Source of the DNA: Oscarella lobularis
Taxonomy: Eukaryota; Porifera; Homoscleromorpha; Homosclerophorida; Oscarellidae
DNA: 64,000 nucleotides
Direction of reading: 5' to 3'
Assembly (NCBI RefSeq): GCF_947507565.1
Contig: NC_089190.1
Location: 1,736,001-1,800,000, forward strand
The notes under the pieces were generated by a model. That model saw nothing but the letters and a program-made list of their open reading frames with translations, was not told where the DNA came from and ran no database searches. Below, piece by piece: positions 22,865 through 33,900 of this stretch (positions within the stretch are counted from its first letter, which is position 1; every line of letters starts with the position of its first letter). A program made the translations under genes and the position numbers.

Positions 22865-24845
22865 ATGAACTTTTCCGAGCTTTTCAAGCAGTCCAATCAG
22901 CTCTGTCGCTTTTCGCCGAACGGAAATCACGTCGTAAGTCGTCGAAAACGCGTCAGAACCCGTCGCATCGCCTTCTTTTCCGAAGGCGAATTGCTCGTCG
23001 TATCGCCTAATCGTTCGCGACGCGAAAACGCTGCAGATAACGAGTCTCTTTACGTGCATCGACGCAATCAATCATTTCGAGGCAAGTCGCCTACTCGTAA
23101 ACAGACAGAAAAAGAAAAACGATTTTCCTCTCTCGATCTAGTGGTCCCCGGATTCGATGTTCGTCCTTTGCTGCCTATTCAAGCGGGCTATCGTGCAAGT
23201 GTGGTCGCTCGAGCAGCCCGACTGGCGATGCAAAATCGACGAGGGTTCGTCGGGATTGACGGCGGCGACGTGGAGCCCCGACAGTCGTCACATTCTCGCG
23301 ACTGCCGATTTCAATGTAAAATTAATTAATTAAATATTTTTAAATATTCGCAAATTTATGTATTATTTTTTTAGTTGAGAGTGACGGTGTGGTCGCTAAC
23401 GGATAAATCGGTCTTTTACATGAAATATCCTAAAGGCATTCGATCGGGTATCTCGTTACTGGGAAAGTGTAGAGACACACTTCTATTTCTATTTTTTGTG
23501 TCTTCTCGCAAGGCTTAGACTTTACGCGCGATGGCAAGTTTCTCGCTTTGGCCGAGCGACGCGATTGCAAGGACTACGTGTCCGTGTTTGCCTGCGACTC
23601 GTGGCAGCTATATAAGGTCAGATCATCGTTTGTGCACTCCGTGACTCTGCCTCATCTGTTTCATTGCTTAGCATTTTCCTGTTGAAACGTCTGACATGTC
23701 CGGAATTCGGTGGTCGCCCGACGGCCACTTTCTATGCGTGTGGGAATCGTTGCTCGAGGTATGAGCACGACATAGGGGAGGCATTATTTATGTACTACTA
23801 TGTCTGTTAGTATGGCGTCTATATCTACTCGATTGATGGGCGGAGGGTTGCCTATTTTTCTGCCTATCAGTACGCTCTAGGAATCAAGTCAATAGGCTGG
23901 TCACCGTCTAGTCAGTTTCTGGCTGTTGGAAGCTATGATCAAAAGGTATGGTGTGCCGACACCCCGTCAAGTATTAATTAATTAATCTCCATCTCAGATT
24001 CGTCTTTTGAATAATATCACATGGAAAACTATAGGCGAATTCACTCACGTCAGAAAATTTGAGCAGAACGACGACGTGGTAAGCTCAAATATTTTAGAGT
24101 CCATGAAATAGAGTGACTTTGGCCTTAGGTTGTGTATAAAGAAATAGAGAAGAAGTCGACTTACGAAGAACAAGTAACGTCAAAATTTCGCGTCAAAAGC
24201 CAATGTGAGCAGTAGAAAAATATTTAATAATATTAGCTCACTATTTGATCTTAGACGAAGTCTGCGAAGGATCCTTGACCGTTCCTACACTCAAACCGGA
24301 TTTGGATAAAGCTCATCCGAAAGTGGGTGTCGGAATCATGGCCTTTAGTAACGATAGCCAATATTTGGCAACTCGAAACGGTAAAAGGATATCATTGCCA
24401 CGGTGACGACTCTCACTTCTATTTTTGCAGATAACATGCCCAACGCGTTGTGGATATGGGACGTGCACAAGTTGAGACAGAGCGTTCTCATGCTTCAGAC
24501 GTCGTCGATTACCGGTACTAATCGATTCCTGGAAGCTACTTTTATCATAGCTTCCCCGCGAGCACGTTTAGTAATATTTGTCTTCCAGCTTTCAGCTGGG
24601 ATCCGTTAAATCCTCGCCTGGCCATCTGCACAGGCAAGAGCAAAGTCTACATGTGGTCGCCGGCCGGCTGCATCACCGTGGACATTCCTAATGACCGTAA
24701 GTAAACGCTCGGTTCTCTGTCCTTTGTCTATTTTTGTCTTCCAGCTCTGTTTCACGCTCAATCGATTGACTGGAATCCGTCCGGCGACGCTCTGGCTCTC
24801 GTCAGTAAAGACCAATTCACCGTGTGTTATTTGACCGACGTTTAG
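22865..24845 (+). CDS. WRAP73: WRAP73 (WDR8) WD-repeat centriolar protein
   Basis: A beta-propeller protein acting with SSX2IP-type partners at centriolar satellites and spindle poles (family knowledge). It starts [20 protein letters not shown], as human [20 protein letters not shown]. Successive exons give [149 protein letters not shown], and [11 protein letters not shown]. It ends [10 protein letters not shown] and TAG (24843-24845), so it is full length at about 450 residues. One intron has a GC donor: the exon ending at 23081 is followed by GCAAGT. All other introns appear GT-AG and under 100 nt. It converges on the La/EEP gene with 260 bases between stops. Confidence 0.93.
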
Positions 24846-25105
24846 TCTACGCGTTTCAATGCTCAAGCCGTATATTTCAGAATATCCTTTTTCGCAAAGA
24901 CTACTACAAAAAACCCTCTATCTTCATGCATGCAAAATGACAATTGATAATTTAAAATGTTTACAAAATGTACAGGAAAAAACGTTTCTAACGTCGTGGG
25001 GGAGAAGAGAAGTATCGTCTAGTAGAAAAGAATCAAAGGGCAAATGGAGAGGGAAAGAGACTCTCCAGACATTTCTTAAGAATCCATCAAAAAAATTCGT
25101 TGACA

Positions 25106-28100
25106 TCATTTCATCTTCAGCTGACAGAGAACGGGTAGATGATCGGACGGAAAACGACTGCTGGGCAGACCAGTCTCCTTGGAGAGCTCCTCGACGGGAA
25201 GCCCCCCCAAGGCGGCGACGATTTCCAGACCGCGTTCGGGCGTGAACCAAACATAATCGAGCGTACCCTGAAACGTGTGCGTGTAATTCGTCAACGGAAG
25301 CTTGGGAGTCGAATCGGTTTCCTTGGCAACGACGGAGGCAGCCCAATCGTGCGAGTTGGTCAGTTTGAGATTGTGTCGAGGATTCGGATAGGGCAGAATG
25401 AGACGCGATTCGATCGCGACGGCCAAATCCGCGTGCGCGTTCTCGAGCGAGCCGTTGCGAAGAAGTTCGACGACGCCGCTGTCCGGCGTGCAATTGAAAT
25501 CGCCGCACAGGATAACGGGAAGTTTGGTCGTCGTCGTCAGCGGGGGCGACGGCGAGTGCTTGCGTTGACGAGAGTGGGCCGTCGTCGTCGTCGGCGGCGG
25601 CGGCGGCGACGGGGAAGAACCGCTTGCCTGGCTGAACGCGTCGAGACTTTTCAAACACGCCTGCGTCTGCATTATCTATAGAAGGAAATTATCGCTTATT
25701 TTTCTTGTGCTGAGTGAGGAGGGGACGACGAACTTGAACGTCCGGCGCTTGATAGTTGGCCGTGATGTGAACGGTGGCGAGAACGAGTTCTTTGCCGGTG
25801 TCGATGCGACGAAGTCGAACCATGCAGGCGACTTGGCCGTAGCCCGAGCAGAAGTGATCGGCGCTGCGCAGGCAGAAGTCCTTCATTTGAGACGAGGAGA
25901 AAACGCCGACTTGATCGTTGGGAAAGCAGCGAGCGATCTGAAGGGGAAAAATTTAAAGTCCAACTAGATTTGATTTGGGGGAAAATTCGACTCACCTCTT
26001 TTGACACGTACACGTTCTTTTCCTCGACGACTTCAAAGACCTTTTCCTTCCAACATATCATGTTCCCTGCGTTTTGAGGACTTTACGTTGGAGTACTATG
26101 TAATGCACGCGGGGATGGATTTTACCTATGCTGATGCCGTGGGCCGGCTGGCCGGCGCTCGGCGACTTGCGAGCGTAGTGCAAACCGTATTCGGCACTTC
26201 GCAGCCAATTGGAAAACCAAGCGACGTGATTATCTTTCGCTTCGTCGCCTGACGTCGCCATGACGACGCTACCGTCTGCCTTCTCGACGTAGCAACTTTG
26301 CACCTCTTGAAGACACAGGAGATCGGGAGAGTGATAGAGAATCTTTGAGAGAGAGAAACATAGAGAATGGAGCGCGCGTTTGTGCGAAAGCGCTCACTTC
26401 GCGTTTGATCATCTCGCGTCGTCGATGCCAGCTTCTCACTCCGTCGCCGGCATACGGAAACCAACTCTCGCGAGCCAAGTGATCGGCGAGAACGTTATAC
26501 TGCATCACGGTGACGTCGTCGTCGTCACGACGCTCGGGAAGACAGAGTCGATTCAACTACAAAGAAAAATGAATATTGATTAATTAATTAATTAATTAAT
26601 CAATCGAAAGTTTCTCATTTACCAATATTCCGTCCGACGTGACGACGGGCGGAACGGGCGGCAGGACGTCGCGACGACGTATCAATCGTCGATCGGAATC
26701 GAGACGAACGACGGACGACGATTCGGCGACGGCGTCGACGAGATCGGCGGGAGTCGTGTCGAGCGAAGCGAGTCGAGGAAATTTCACCAATTCAATCACG
26801 TCGATCCAGCCGCCGTACGCCGCGACGTTGTCGCCGTCGTCGTCGTCGTCGTCGTCCGACGTACATCGACGTGCGAGTTGTTGGAGAAAACGATCGAAGA
26901 GAAAATTCTGCGTCGAGAAATAATATTCGACTTGTTTTCGCACGAACGTCGTCGTCTGTTCGACGTTTCCCGTCGCTAAGGCCATTCGCGTGGGCGTGGG
27001 CGGCGGAGAGCTCGGCGGCGGCGGAGAGCGTTTGCCGCCGCGGCGAATGTATCTTCGATCCGGGCTCAGTTGGAGCGTCGTCGAGGCGACCGTGACGTCG
27101 GCGAGTTCCCGGTGGCAGACGCGGAGAGTGCGAAATGTTGCGTTCGAAGCGACGAGAGCGTTGATTGGAACGTAGCCGGACGAATTGTTCGCGATTAGAA
27201 AGCCGAGCGCGACGTCGGTCGCGAGATTCTCGTCCGAGAAGCGTTGCTCGAGTTGCGCTGCGATGACGTCACGCCGCGTCATCAAGCGAACCATTGGCTG
27301 AAGATACGTACGGGGATCTCGAAGAAGATGACGTCGACTAGAAGCGAAGAAGTTGGGAGTTCGTACGCGAATTTCGAATAGCGGATGACCGCGCAGCGCT
27401 TCGACGATCGACTCTGCGTCGTCGGCAAGACCCTTGACGCGCGGATGCTCCAGAAGATCGACGACGCGAACGAAACCGTCGGAATCAACGATCGGCGTTC
27501 CGGCACCGCCGCCTCGAATGGAATCGAAAGCGCCGGCGAATATGCATTCGATTTGCGTCGCAATGTGAGCCATGAGACTGCGCTTGCGATTTCTTCGTCG
27601 ATCTCGCGTCATTTGCGTAAATTGGGCCCTAAAAATAGACAACCCCGATTCGATGAGGCGGGCGGACTTCCGTTGGTCGCGCGCGCCCCGCTGCGGCGTT
27701 CTCGCGAAGGCTTCATTCATTTTTCCTTTATTGCGGGGAGGGGGGCATCGCGCGCGAGAAACATAGCGTACGTAAGGCCCGAAACCGAAATTTTGTCGCA
27801 CCGGATGATATTCTACTCGGGGAACGGGCGCGAACGGGCGCGACGAATGTCAGTTTCGTTTGAGGGGAAAAAGATCGCGAGAGACGGGGGGAAGGGGAAG
27901 CGTTTGTGGGTCTGCATGACGCGTGCGCGCGTCGTCCAACTCACCGTTTTTTTCCGTATTTACTTTTGCGGCGCGCTCTCTTCGTCGCGTCGAATTCGAA
28001 TCCTTCCGAATTAAACGAAAGGATCAGATTCTCGATCGCGTCCGCTTTGAGCGTTCCGTCGAGCGTCTCCTTTCGAAAAGACGACGTCGTCGGCGCCGTT

Positions 28101-28147
28101 CCGCGAGGCATTCCGGGTGGTGGGCACAGTTGAGCGGCCGCCGCCAT
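25106..28147 (-). CDS. Three La-motif-like winged helices fused to a CCR4/Angel-type EEP nuclease
   Basis: Exon 1 (27945-28147) starts MAAAAQLCPPPG and ends in a basic KRARRKSKYGKK run; exon 2 (26623-27628) continues in phase; exon 3 is 26399-26556; several 3' exons reach TAA near 25106. Residues about 88-170, 190-265 and 295-395 look like La motifs. The third is clearest: VRKQVEYYFSTQNFLFDRFL then GWIDVIELVKFPRLASL. The second has LEQRFSDENL and GYVPINAL; the first has GFVRVVDLLEHPRVKGL. The C-terminal half is an endonuclease/exonuclease/phosphatase domain: VMQYNVLADHLA, LLCLQEVQ (catalytic Glu), LCGDFNCTPDSGV, LDYVWFTP and SDHLPVLC are all intact. A Ser/Pro/Thr-rich insert separates its halves. 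EEP relatives (CCR4, nocturnin, Angel, PDE12) remove poly(A) or act on RNA; La motifs bind RNA 3' ends. A self-targeting RNA 3'-end nuclease is the inference. About 800 residues. Confidence 0.82.
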
Positions 28148-28215
28148 CGTTCGTTCGTTTGTTCTTTCGTTCGTTCGTTCGTTCGTTCGTCGCACTTCGC
28201 TTTATATGACTGAGA
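28148..28215 (-). promoter_or_regulatory. Putative TATA box and tetranucleotide repeat upstream of the La/EEP gene
   Basis: On the minus strand a CATATAAAG box lies at about 28201-28209, roughly 55 bases before the ATG at 28147. Between them is an ACGA tetranucleotide run (28148-28191), about ten imperfect copies. If transcription starts about 30 bases past the box, the repeat is in the 5' UTR. Confidence 0.45.
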
Positions 28216-28560
28216 CGGTCCTTTGTGGTTCAGTGCCTTCTGTTATATATAAATACTTCGGTCGTCGCGGAAGCGTTTATTCCCGGGACTGCGAAAATGA
28301 CTTCATCGTCTGTGATTGGCTGCGTTGGTGGTCACGCCTATTTCACTACGGTTGCGATCGTCTGCCGGGAAAGTCACTGAAAAAGGTAAAGGCGTCCGGT
28401 TCAGTAACCCCCACCTGGCTTCCTCCCTACCCGCCCTAATTTGCCGGAAGTGGGACGCCCCGTTACATAAATCTTAAATCTGAAATTAGTGGGAAGTGCA
28501 TTCTCCCTTGCACGAGTTAATCTCTAAAGGGATTTGGGCGAATGCACGCCGTTTCCTCAT

Positions 28561-29280
28561 GTTTTTGTACTTCCCTAGCTAGGATTTGCGACAAACACTT
28601 TTAGTCAAGAATCTAACTTCTTATAATTCCGAATGTTTGCGTCAAACGATACGGCTTCCTATCTAGTCGATTCCGCGAAACTAAATTAGCCTATCGTGTG
28701 AATTTTTGGTGGGGGCGTGGTTAGTACTCACGTGTAACGGAAGTGGGTCATTTCTGGGTGAAATTTCACCAGTACAAACAGATTGACCTTTTGGGGTTGT
28801 TCTACTCATAAAGTAGAGTAGATCTAGCGCGTTTATTTAGAAATCCGTGAGTTGACGTTTTTAGGCAACCGTGAGCTATAGCACACGGTTTTTGGTCAAA
28901 AAGCGCATCTCTCAGAACTCTGAATTTTCTATGTCAAACGATAGGGCTTTAGTACCTAGTTAACTTCACGGTTTAAAAATTGTCTATAATGCCAATTTTT
29001 TCTATTTTCGAGAGGCGTGGCTAATATTAATACATACCGGAAGGGGTCTTTTTTCGTGGGAAATTTGACCCGTACGAACAGTTTCACCTTGTAGGGTTGT
29101 TCTACTACTAAAGTAAAGTAGATCTAGCGCGTTTATTTGGAAATCCGTGAGTTGAGGTTTTTAGGCAACCGTGAACTATAGCACACGGTTTTTTGTCATT
29201 TTGGTGACCTCTCCAATTCCTAAAATTTCTTTATAGAACGATGGGTATTGGTTGCCTGTTTGACCTCGCGGTGCCAAATT
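28561..29280. repeat. Three diverged tandem copies of a 300-bp unit
   Basis: Sequence at 28741-28900 realigns at exactly +300 (29041-29200), including GATCTAGCGCGTTTATTT and GCAACCGTGA followed by CTATAGCACACGGTTTTT. The left part (around 28621, 28921 and 29221, sharing CAAACGATA or AACGATGGG) shows a third partial copy. No coding potential. Confidence 0.8.
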
Positions 29281-29519
29281 GACCTCACACCTCAAATTTT
29301 GGCTGAAATTGGCATTTTTGTAGATGGTGATATCGACACGTGGATCAAGTCCCTCCTCCTCCTCCACAGTGTTCCTTCAGCCTTTCAAGGTAAATAAGAC
29401 AATGAATTTGATTGGAATTCAATGCGCTAATTCATTTTCGTTTCAGTTCTCTCCTCTCCCCAACGAATCGATCAATCCGACGATTTTTAGATGCAGAAAG
29501 AAGAAGACATAGACGAAGA
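29281..29519. other. Unassigned AT-balanced spacer
   Basis: No gene recognised. Contains a short run of CCTCC triplets (29351-29366) but no open frame with family resemblance. Confidence 0.4.
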
Positions 29520-29840
29520 CATCACCCTGGGGACTTGGGTTAAAGTCTCCCTCCCTGGCAGCCGGAGGTTAATCAGCTGTTCCCCTGTGGACTTGGGTTA
29601 AAGTACACCCTGGTGACTTGGGCAAAGTCTCCCTCCTTGTGGGCTGGAGGTTAATGCGCTCTCTCCTGGGGACTTGGGTTAAAGTCTCCCTCCTTGGTGG
29701 CTGGAGGTTAATGTGCCTACCCCCTGTGGACTTGGGTTAAAGTTCACTGTGGGGACTGCAGTCTCAGTCCCACCGCTTGGCCAGGGGGTCAAGCGGCAGC
29801 GCAGGAGCGACGGCCCAGGGACTACCAAAGGAGGAGGAGG
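29520..29840. repeat. Tandem G/T-rich repeats around the motif GGACTTGGGTTAAAGT
   Basis: The motif recurs at about 29531, 29590, 29672 and 29729 (with a variant GTGACTTGGGCAAAGT near 29614), alternating with TCTCCCTCC and CTGGAGGTTAAT blocks. This gives roughly two 137-bp units, each made of a long and a short half. It ends in a GC-rich stretch and a GGAGGAGGA run (29831-29845). Confidence 0.75.
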
Positions 29841-29942
29841 AGGAAGGAGAGACGAGAGGACTTTTTAATTTTTTATTAGTACATCCGGGATCTTTCTAAT
29901 AAAAATTTGAACATAGTTTCTCCTACTTTTCTACACGGAAAC

Positions 29943-30081
29943 GGCGCGCGACGTAAAATGACGTGTACTACGCCATTTTACATCGCGCGCTTTAGTTTAG
30001 CCTCAGGATTGGCACGCCAGAAAGCATACCAGAAGGTATGCTTTCATACGAGACGCGCGCGCGCAAGTCCCTAGGCTAAAC
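29943..30081. repeat. Cluster of nested inverted repeats (cruciform or MITE-like)
   Basis: Three hairpins sit together: 29943-29960 with 29973-29990 (GCGCGCGA and GTAAAATG arms), the near-perfect 30020-30045 (GAAAGCATACC, three-base loop, complement), and an outer pair GTTTAGCCTCAGG (29995-30007) with CCCTAGGCTAAAC (30069-30081) enclosing the second. Could be a small non-autonomous transposon or a structured RNA; no transposase is nearby. Confidence 0.65.
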
Positions 30082-30901
30082 GAAGTGCTCTTGTCTCCAT
30101 ACTATGAAGATCAAGAGCAAACGCATGCAACTACTAGGCACTCATGCAGTAAAACATGCAAAAGAAGTCTCTTCCATTCGAAAGTTTCTTTTTTTCACGA
30201 GCTGCCTTCTTCTTCGCGTTGATAGTCCTACACGACAAAGCAATTGGCTAGGGAAATCAATAATAGCAACCTTCGAACGGCGGCCACTTTTGACGATGCA
30301 TGATAGCTCTGAAACAAAGATGTGATTGGTCAGAGCGTTGAAAACTCTAAGAGGCCCCGGGAGTGTAGTGCTCTTATGTTGGTTATTCTCTAACGTTACT
30401 AGGAGATGGTTGGCTCGCGCCGGGACTAGGAACAAGCGACAGGCGAGCGCTGCGGCGAAGACGCGTGCCGAAAAAGGGGCCTCACCCGTCACATTTATAC
30501 GAAACGCTGGGAGTTCTTTATCGAAGCAGTCTTCTTGGACGGGCAAACGCTTATTCGACTCGTTTCAAAAAGAATACGGCTGCCCAAGCAGCAGTTCACG
30601 AGATCAGAATGGCATGCGTGCAAATCCTAACGGGCCCCCCCTGCTCACCTTCCGACTTTTAAGCATACACGCATAGCCCTGATAGACGATCCGGCGTAAA
30701 AAACTCGCTCTCCGGTACAGACGACTCGAGACGAGACCATAAGAGAAGACGACGTGACCGAGCTATGTCAGCACTGTCCGGGACTTCCTCCTAATTTTAG
30801 TACAAAGGGAAACGAATTCATACGCCGAAAGAAAAAAAGAACTCACAAAAAAATTGATTGATAGTGTTGAATTCACTCTTTTGTGACCATTCCTTCGCGA
30901 A
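30082..30901. other. Intergenic stretch with no convincing gene
   Basis: Open frames on both strands (up to about 130 codons, 30142-30546 and 30326-30676) show no family motif, no splice-supported extension and no codon pattern like the neighbours. Likely holds the 3' flank of the AOS-LOX gene that ends at 30902. Confidence 0.4.
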
Positions 30902-33900
30902 TTACACTGCAATACTTTTCGGTATTTCGCTTGGCTTCAAGTAGGTGTAAGGCACTTCAAGGTGACGATTTCTCTCATCGATACACGCTTCGATTTCCTT
31001 CAAATCTTCCTGAAACTTGGCAATCACGACGCGCGCTTCGGGATCAACGAAATGAGCTTCGGGAAACTGCCCAAGATAAACCTGTAGAACAGAAAGTTAA
31101 AAAAATGCCACCCGCAGAATGCTCCCATTTTCATAAAACCAAAATCTCCATCAGTAACAATTTACGCGAAATTCCCTTCAAGAATCCCCTTCGGATTTCC
31201 CTGTCTCTCGACTTCCGGGAGCAGAGGCACCGACTATTTTCCCCCCTCTCTCCTCCACTCTTACCTCATCGCGGCTTTTCGTCGAAAGCAGCCAGACGGT
31301 CAACAATTGAAAACTCACTTGATCCGTGCCGCCAAGCGATTCGATAATCGATTTCGTCGTCGTCGCGCCCCTCGTGCTCGGCGGCGGCTGTCGCATCGTC
31401 ATCGGCGCGTTCGGATAGTAAGCGTAATAGTCGTACTGACCGAAATTCTGCGCCGCGTGCTCGGCGGAGCTCGTGAACACGATCGCCGTCAGCGCGTCGA
31501 CGAGATCGTCGATCGCGTCAAATCTCGACGGCACGTGATGATCGACGTCGTCGTCGTTTTGCGGAAACCCAATTGTGTGCACTTCGCCGATCCACTCCTG
31601 AATTTCGTCGTCGTTGCGAACGTCGTCGTCGCTCGCGTAGTAGATCGCTATCAGGTCGGCGACGAAGCGGTGAACGGCGTTCCAGATGAGAAGACCGTCG
31701 TCGCGATAGTAGTAGGTCGGCAGCAGCGACGCGTCGGACACGTTGCGCTCGGCTAGGTCGTAGGGAAGGCTGAGACGACGGAAATCGAAATTGCTATAGC
31801 ATCCTTGAGGGGGAAAAAATCGAAAAACGAGCAGTTAAAGATTACTCTTTTCCTACTTTTTATATACACAATGTGACCGCCGCGTCCGATGGAGAGAACC
31901 TGATCGGCGAGTCCTTGGTCGCCGACGAGTTTCGCTCGACCGATCGTATTGATGGCCATCGTGTAGCGAAGATGCGGACAGAGGAGCTTGAAGACGGGAT
32001 GAACGCGCGGCAAATTGCGAAACATCGAGACGCCGAACGGTTCAATGACGAGATGGGTCATAAGCAAATGAGAATTAATCTGATGAATCTATTAAAAAAA
32101 CAAGTCAGTTGGGACTTGGTAAATTTTTATTTCGTACCTGAGCGTCGGCGCATCGAAGATGCATCTTCGCTAGGAGCCAATCGTTAAACGTATCAGCGGG
32201 CGTCCATATGGGATTATGAAGTCCTGGCTGTTGATCTAGCTGAATGGCCAACGGGACGAAGTCGTTGGACGCGTTGACGTAAAAGAGGCCCATAGCGGGC
32301 GTCACGTGGCGACCGGTCGCCGTGGGAATACCGACGAGCGATTTACAGTCGACAATGTAAACGCGTCCAGCCTTGTATAAAAATTTTTCAAAAAAAGAAA
32401 AGAAAAAAAAATCTTCTTTGATGCTTACGTCGATTTCGTCCTTAAGCGTGACATTTCGACCGAGCACCATTCGCACGCTCTCGTCGCTGAGAGGAAAATT
32501 ATAGGGAAGTTTGCCGACAACGCGGCGAATCGACGTCGGATGGTGGCCCTGGAGAAATTGTCGTCCGAATTCCCGATCGGATTGCCAGCGCTCGGCGACG
32601 GAGGGAACTTTATTCTGCCCAACCTAAATAACGAAAATCCAATTTAGATATTAAAAAAAAAACGATTAATGCATTGATTACGTTGAAATGAAAAAACGTA
32701 TTGTAGTGATGATATCCCTGAATTTCCTTGAAGACCTTGGCGACGCCTTCGGTGATCAGCTTATAGAAATAGTTGAATCGGCCCTCGTCTCGACGCATGT
32801 AGAAGTCGGCCGTCTTCTCGTCGCCGAACTGATAGTCGCGCGCCAAGTCGGCGTGCAAGGTCGCGCGGATGTGCGACGGCATGCTGCACCATTCTTGCCA
32901 GGGAGTCATCTCGCGACGAGCCTGCTTCTCGAGAGCGCGAATCGCTTGCTGTTCGGGACTGTCATTGAAAGCGAGAGTAGCTGAAAAAAAAAACCAAACT
33001 ATAAAGTTAGGCGACGAAACTTTATATCGATTTACTCGCCTTTTCCCAAACGAATTATCGCTTGTTCGTAGACCCAGTGGAAGCACGGAAACTGAACGGA
33101 AACGCCGCCTTTCTCGACGGTCATCATCCCAATAAACCAGCCGTCGGCCTTGTTAGCCAAAGTGAGCTGAACAGCCCAGAGCTCCCCGACATCTTCAGCC
33201 TAAAACAACCAATCACCCAATGAAGGTAGTTATTACAGCACCTGACTGTCTATTACTGCAGGGGGGTCTAATAAAACAGGTGGCCCTTATTATTACCGCA
33301 CCTGATTTATTGTACTTAATTAAACAAACAGGAATAGCACCTATATTTATACAATTTATCCCATCCCTTCCCTCCTTCCTCACCTTCAATTCAAACGACG
33401 ATTTTTCTCCTTTGCCGAAATCGTCGCCGAACATGCGACTTTTGTGCAACTTCAACGCGCCCGTCTCGCCTTCGCTACCGAAAAAGATGACGTGCACGTC
33501 GCCGTCGTAACCGCCCTGCTTCGTGTCGACGGTATCGACGGTGAAACGATACGAGACGCCCGTCGACGGCGGCGCGCACGAATTGAACTTCCACAGGCGC
33601 GCTTTCTGCACGACCGCATAGAGGGCGCGTCGGAGATGACCGATCGAACGATAATCCTCGAACGACGGCGCCTCGGGAAGAACGACGCACGAGGGAAGAT
33701 TTGCGACGTTGAATTGAAGACGTTCGGTTACGTCGGGATGCAGAGCGCGAAATAGGGTCACGCGAGCGACGTCGAGCCACGGATGCCGATCGGGATCCCA
33801 CGCGCGGCCCATGTTGTAGACTTCGAGGCTGTCGCCCGGCGCGACGTAGCGTCGCTGGAGTTGGAGCGCGTAGTGAACCGCGCCGCCGTTCGCGAAGAGG

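Noticed and set aside
25139-25681. 180-codon plus-strand frame opposite the EEP exons
   Set aside because: Antisense shadow of the catalytic domain; Arg-rich composition mirrors the GTCG-rich coding strand.
27630-27801. Upstream minus-strand start MRQNFGFGPYVRYV for the La/EEP gene
   Set aside because: A strong acceptor (TATTTTTAG before 27628) joins in phase to a well-formed exon 1 at 27945-28147 with a better start context.
27385-28014. 209-codon plus-strand frame opposite the La-motif exons
   Set aside because: Antisense shadow crossing the real exon-intron boundary, with no family match.
30142-30546. 134-codon minus-strand frame
   Set aside because: No recognisable motif or neighbouring exons, and an overlapping plus-strand frame of similar length.
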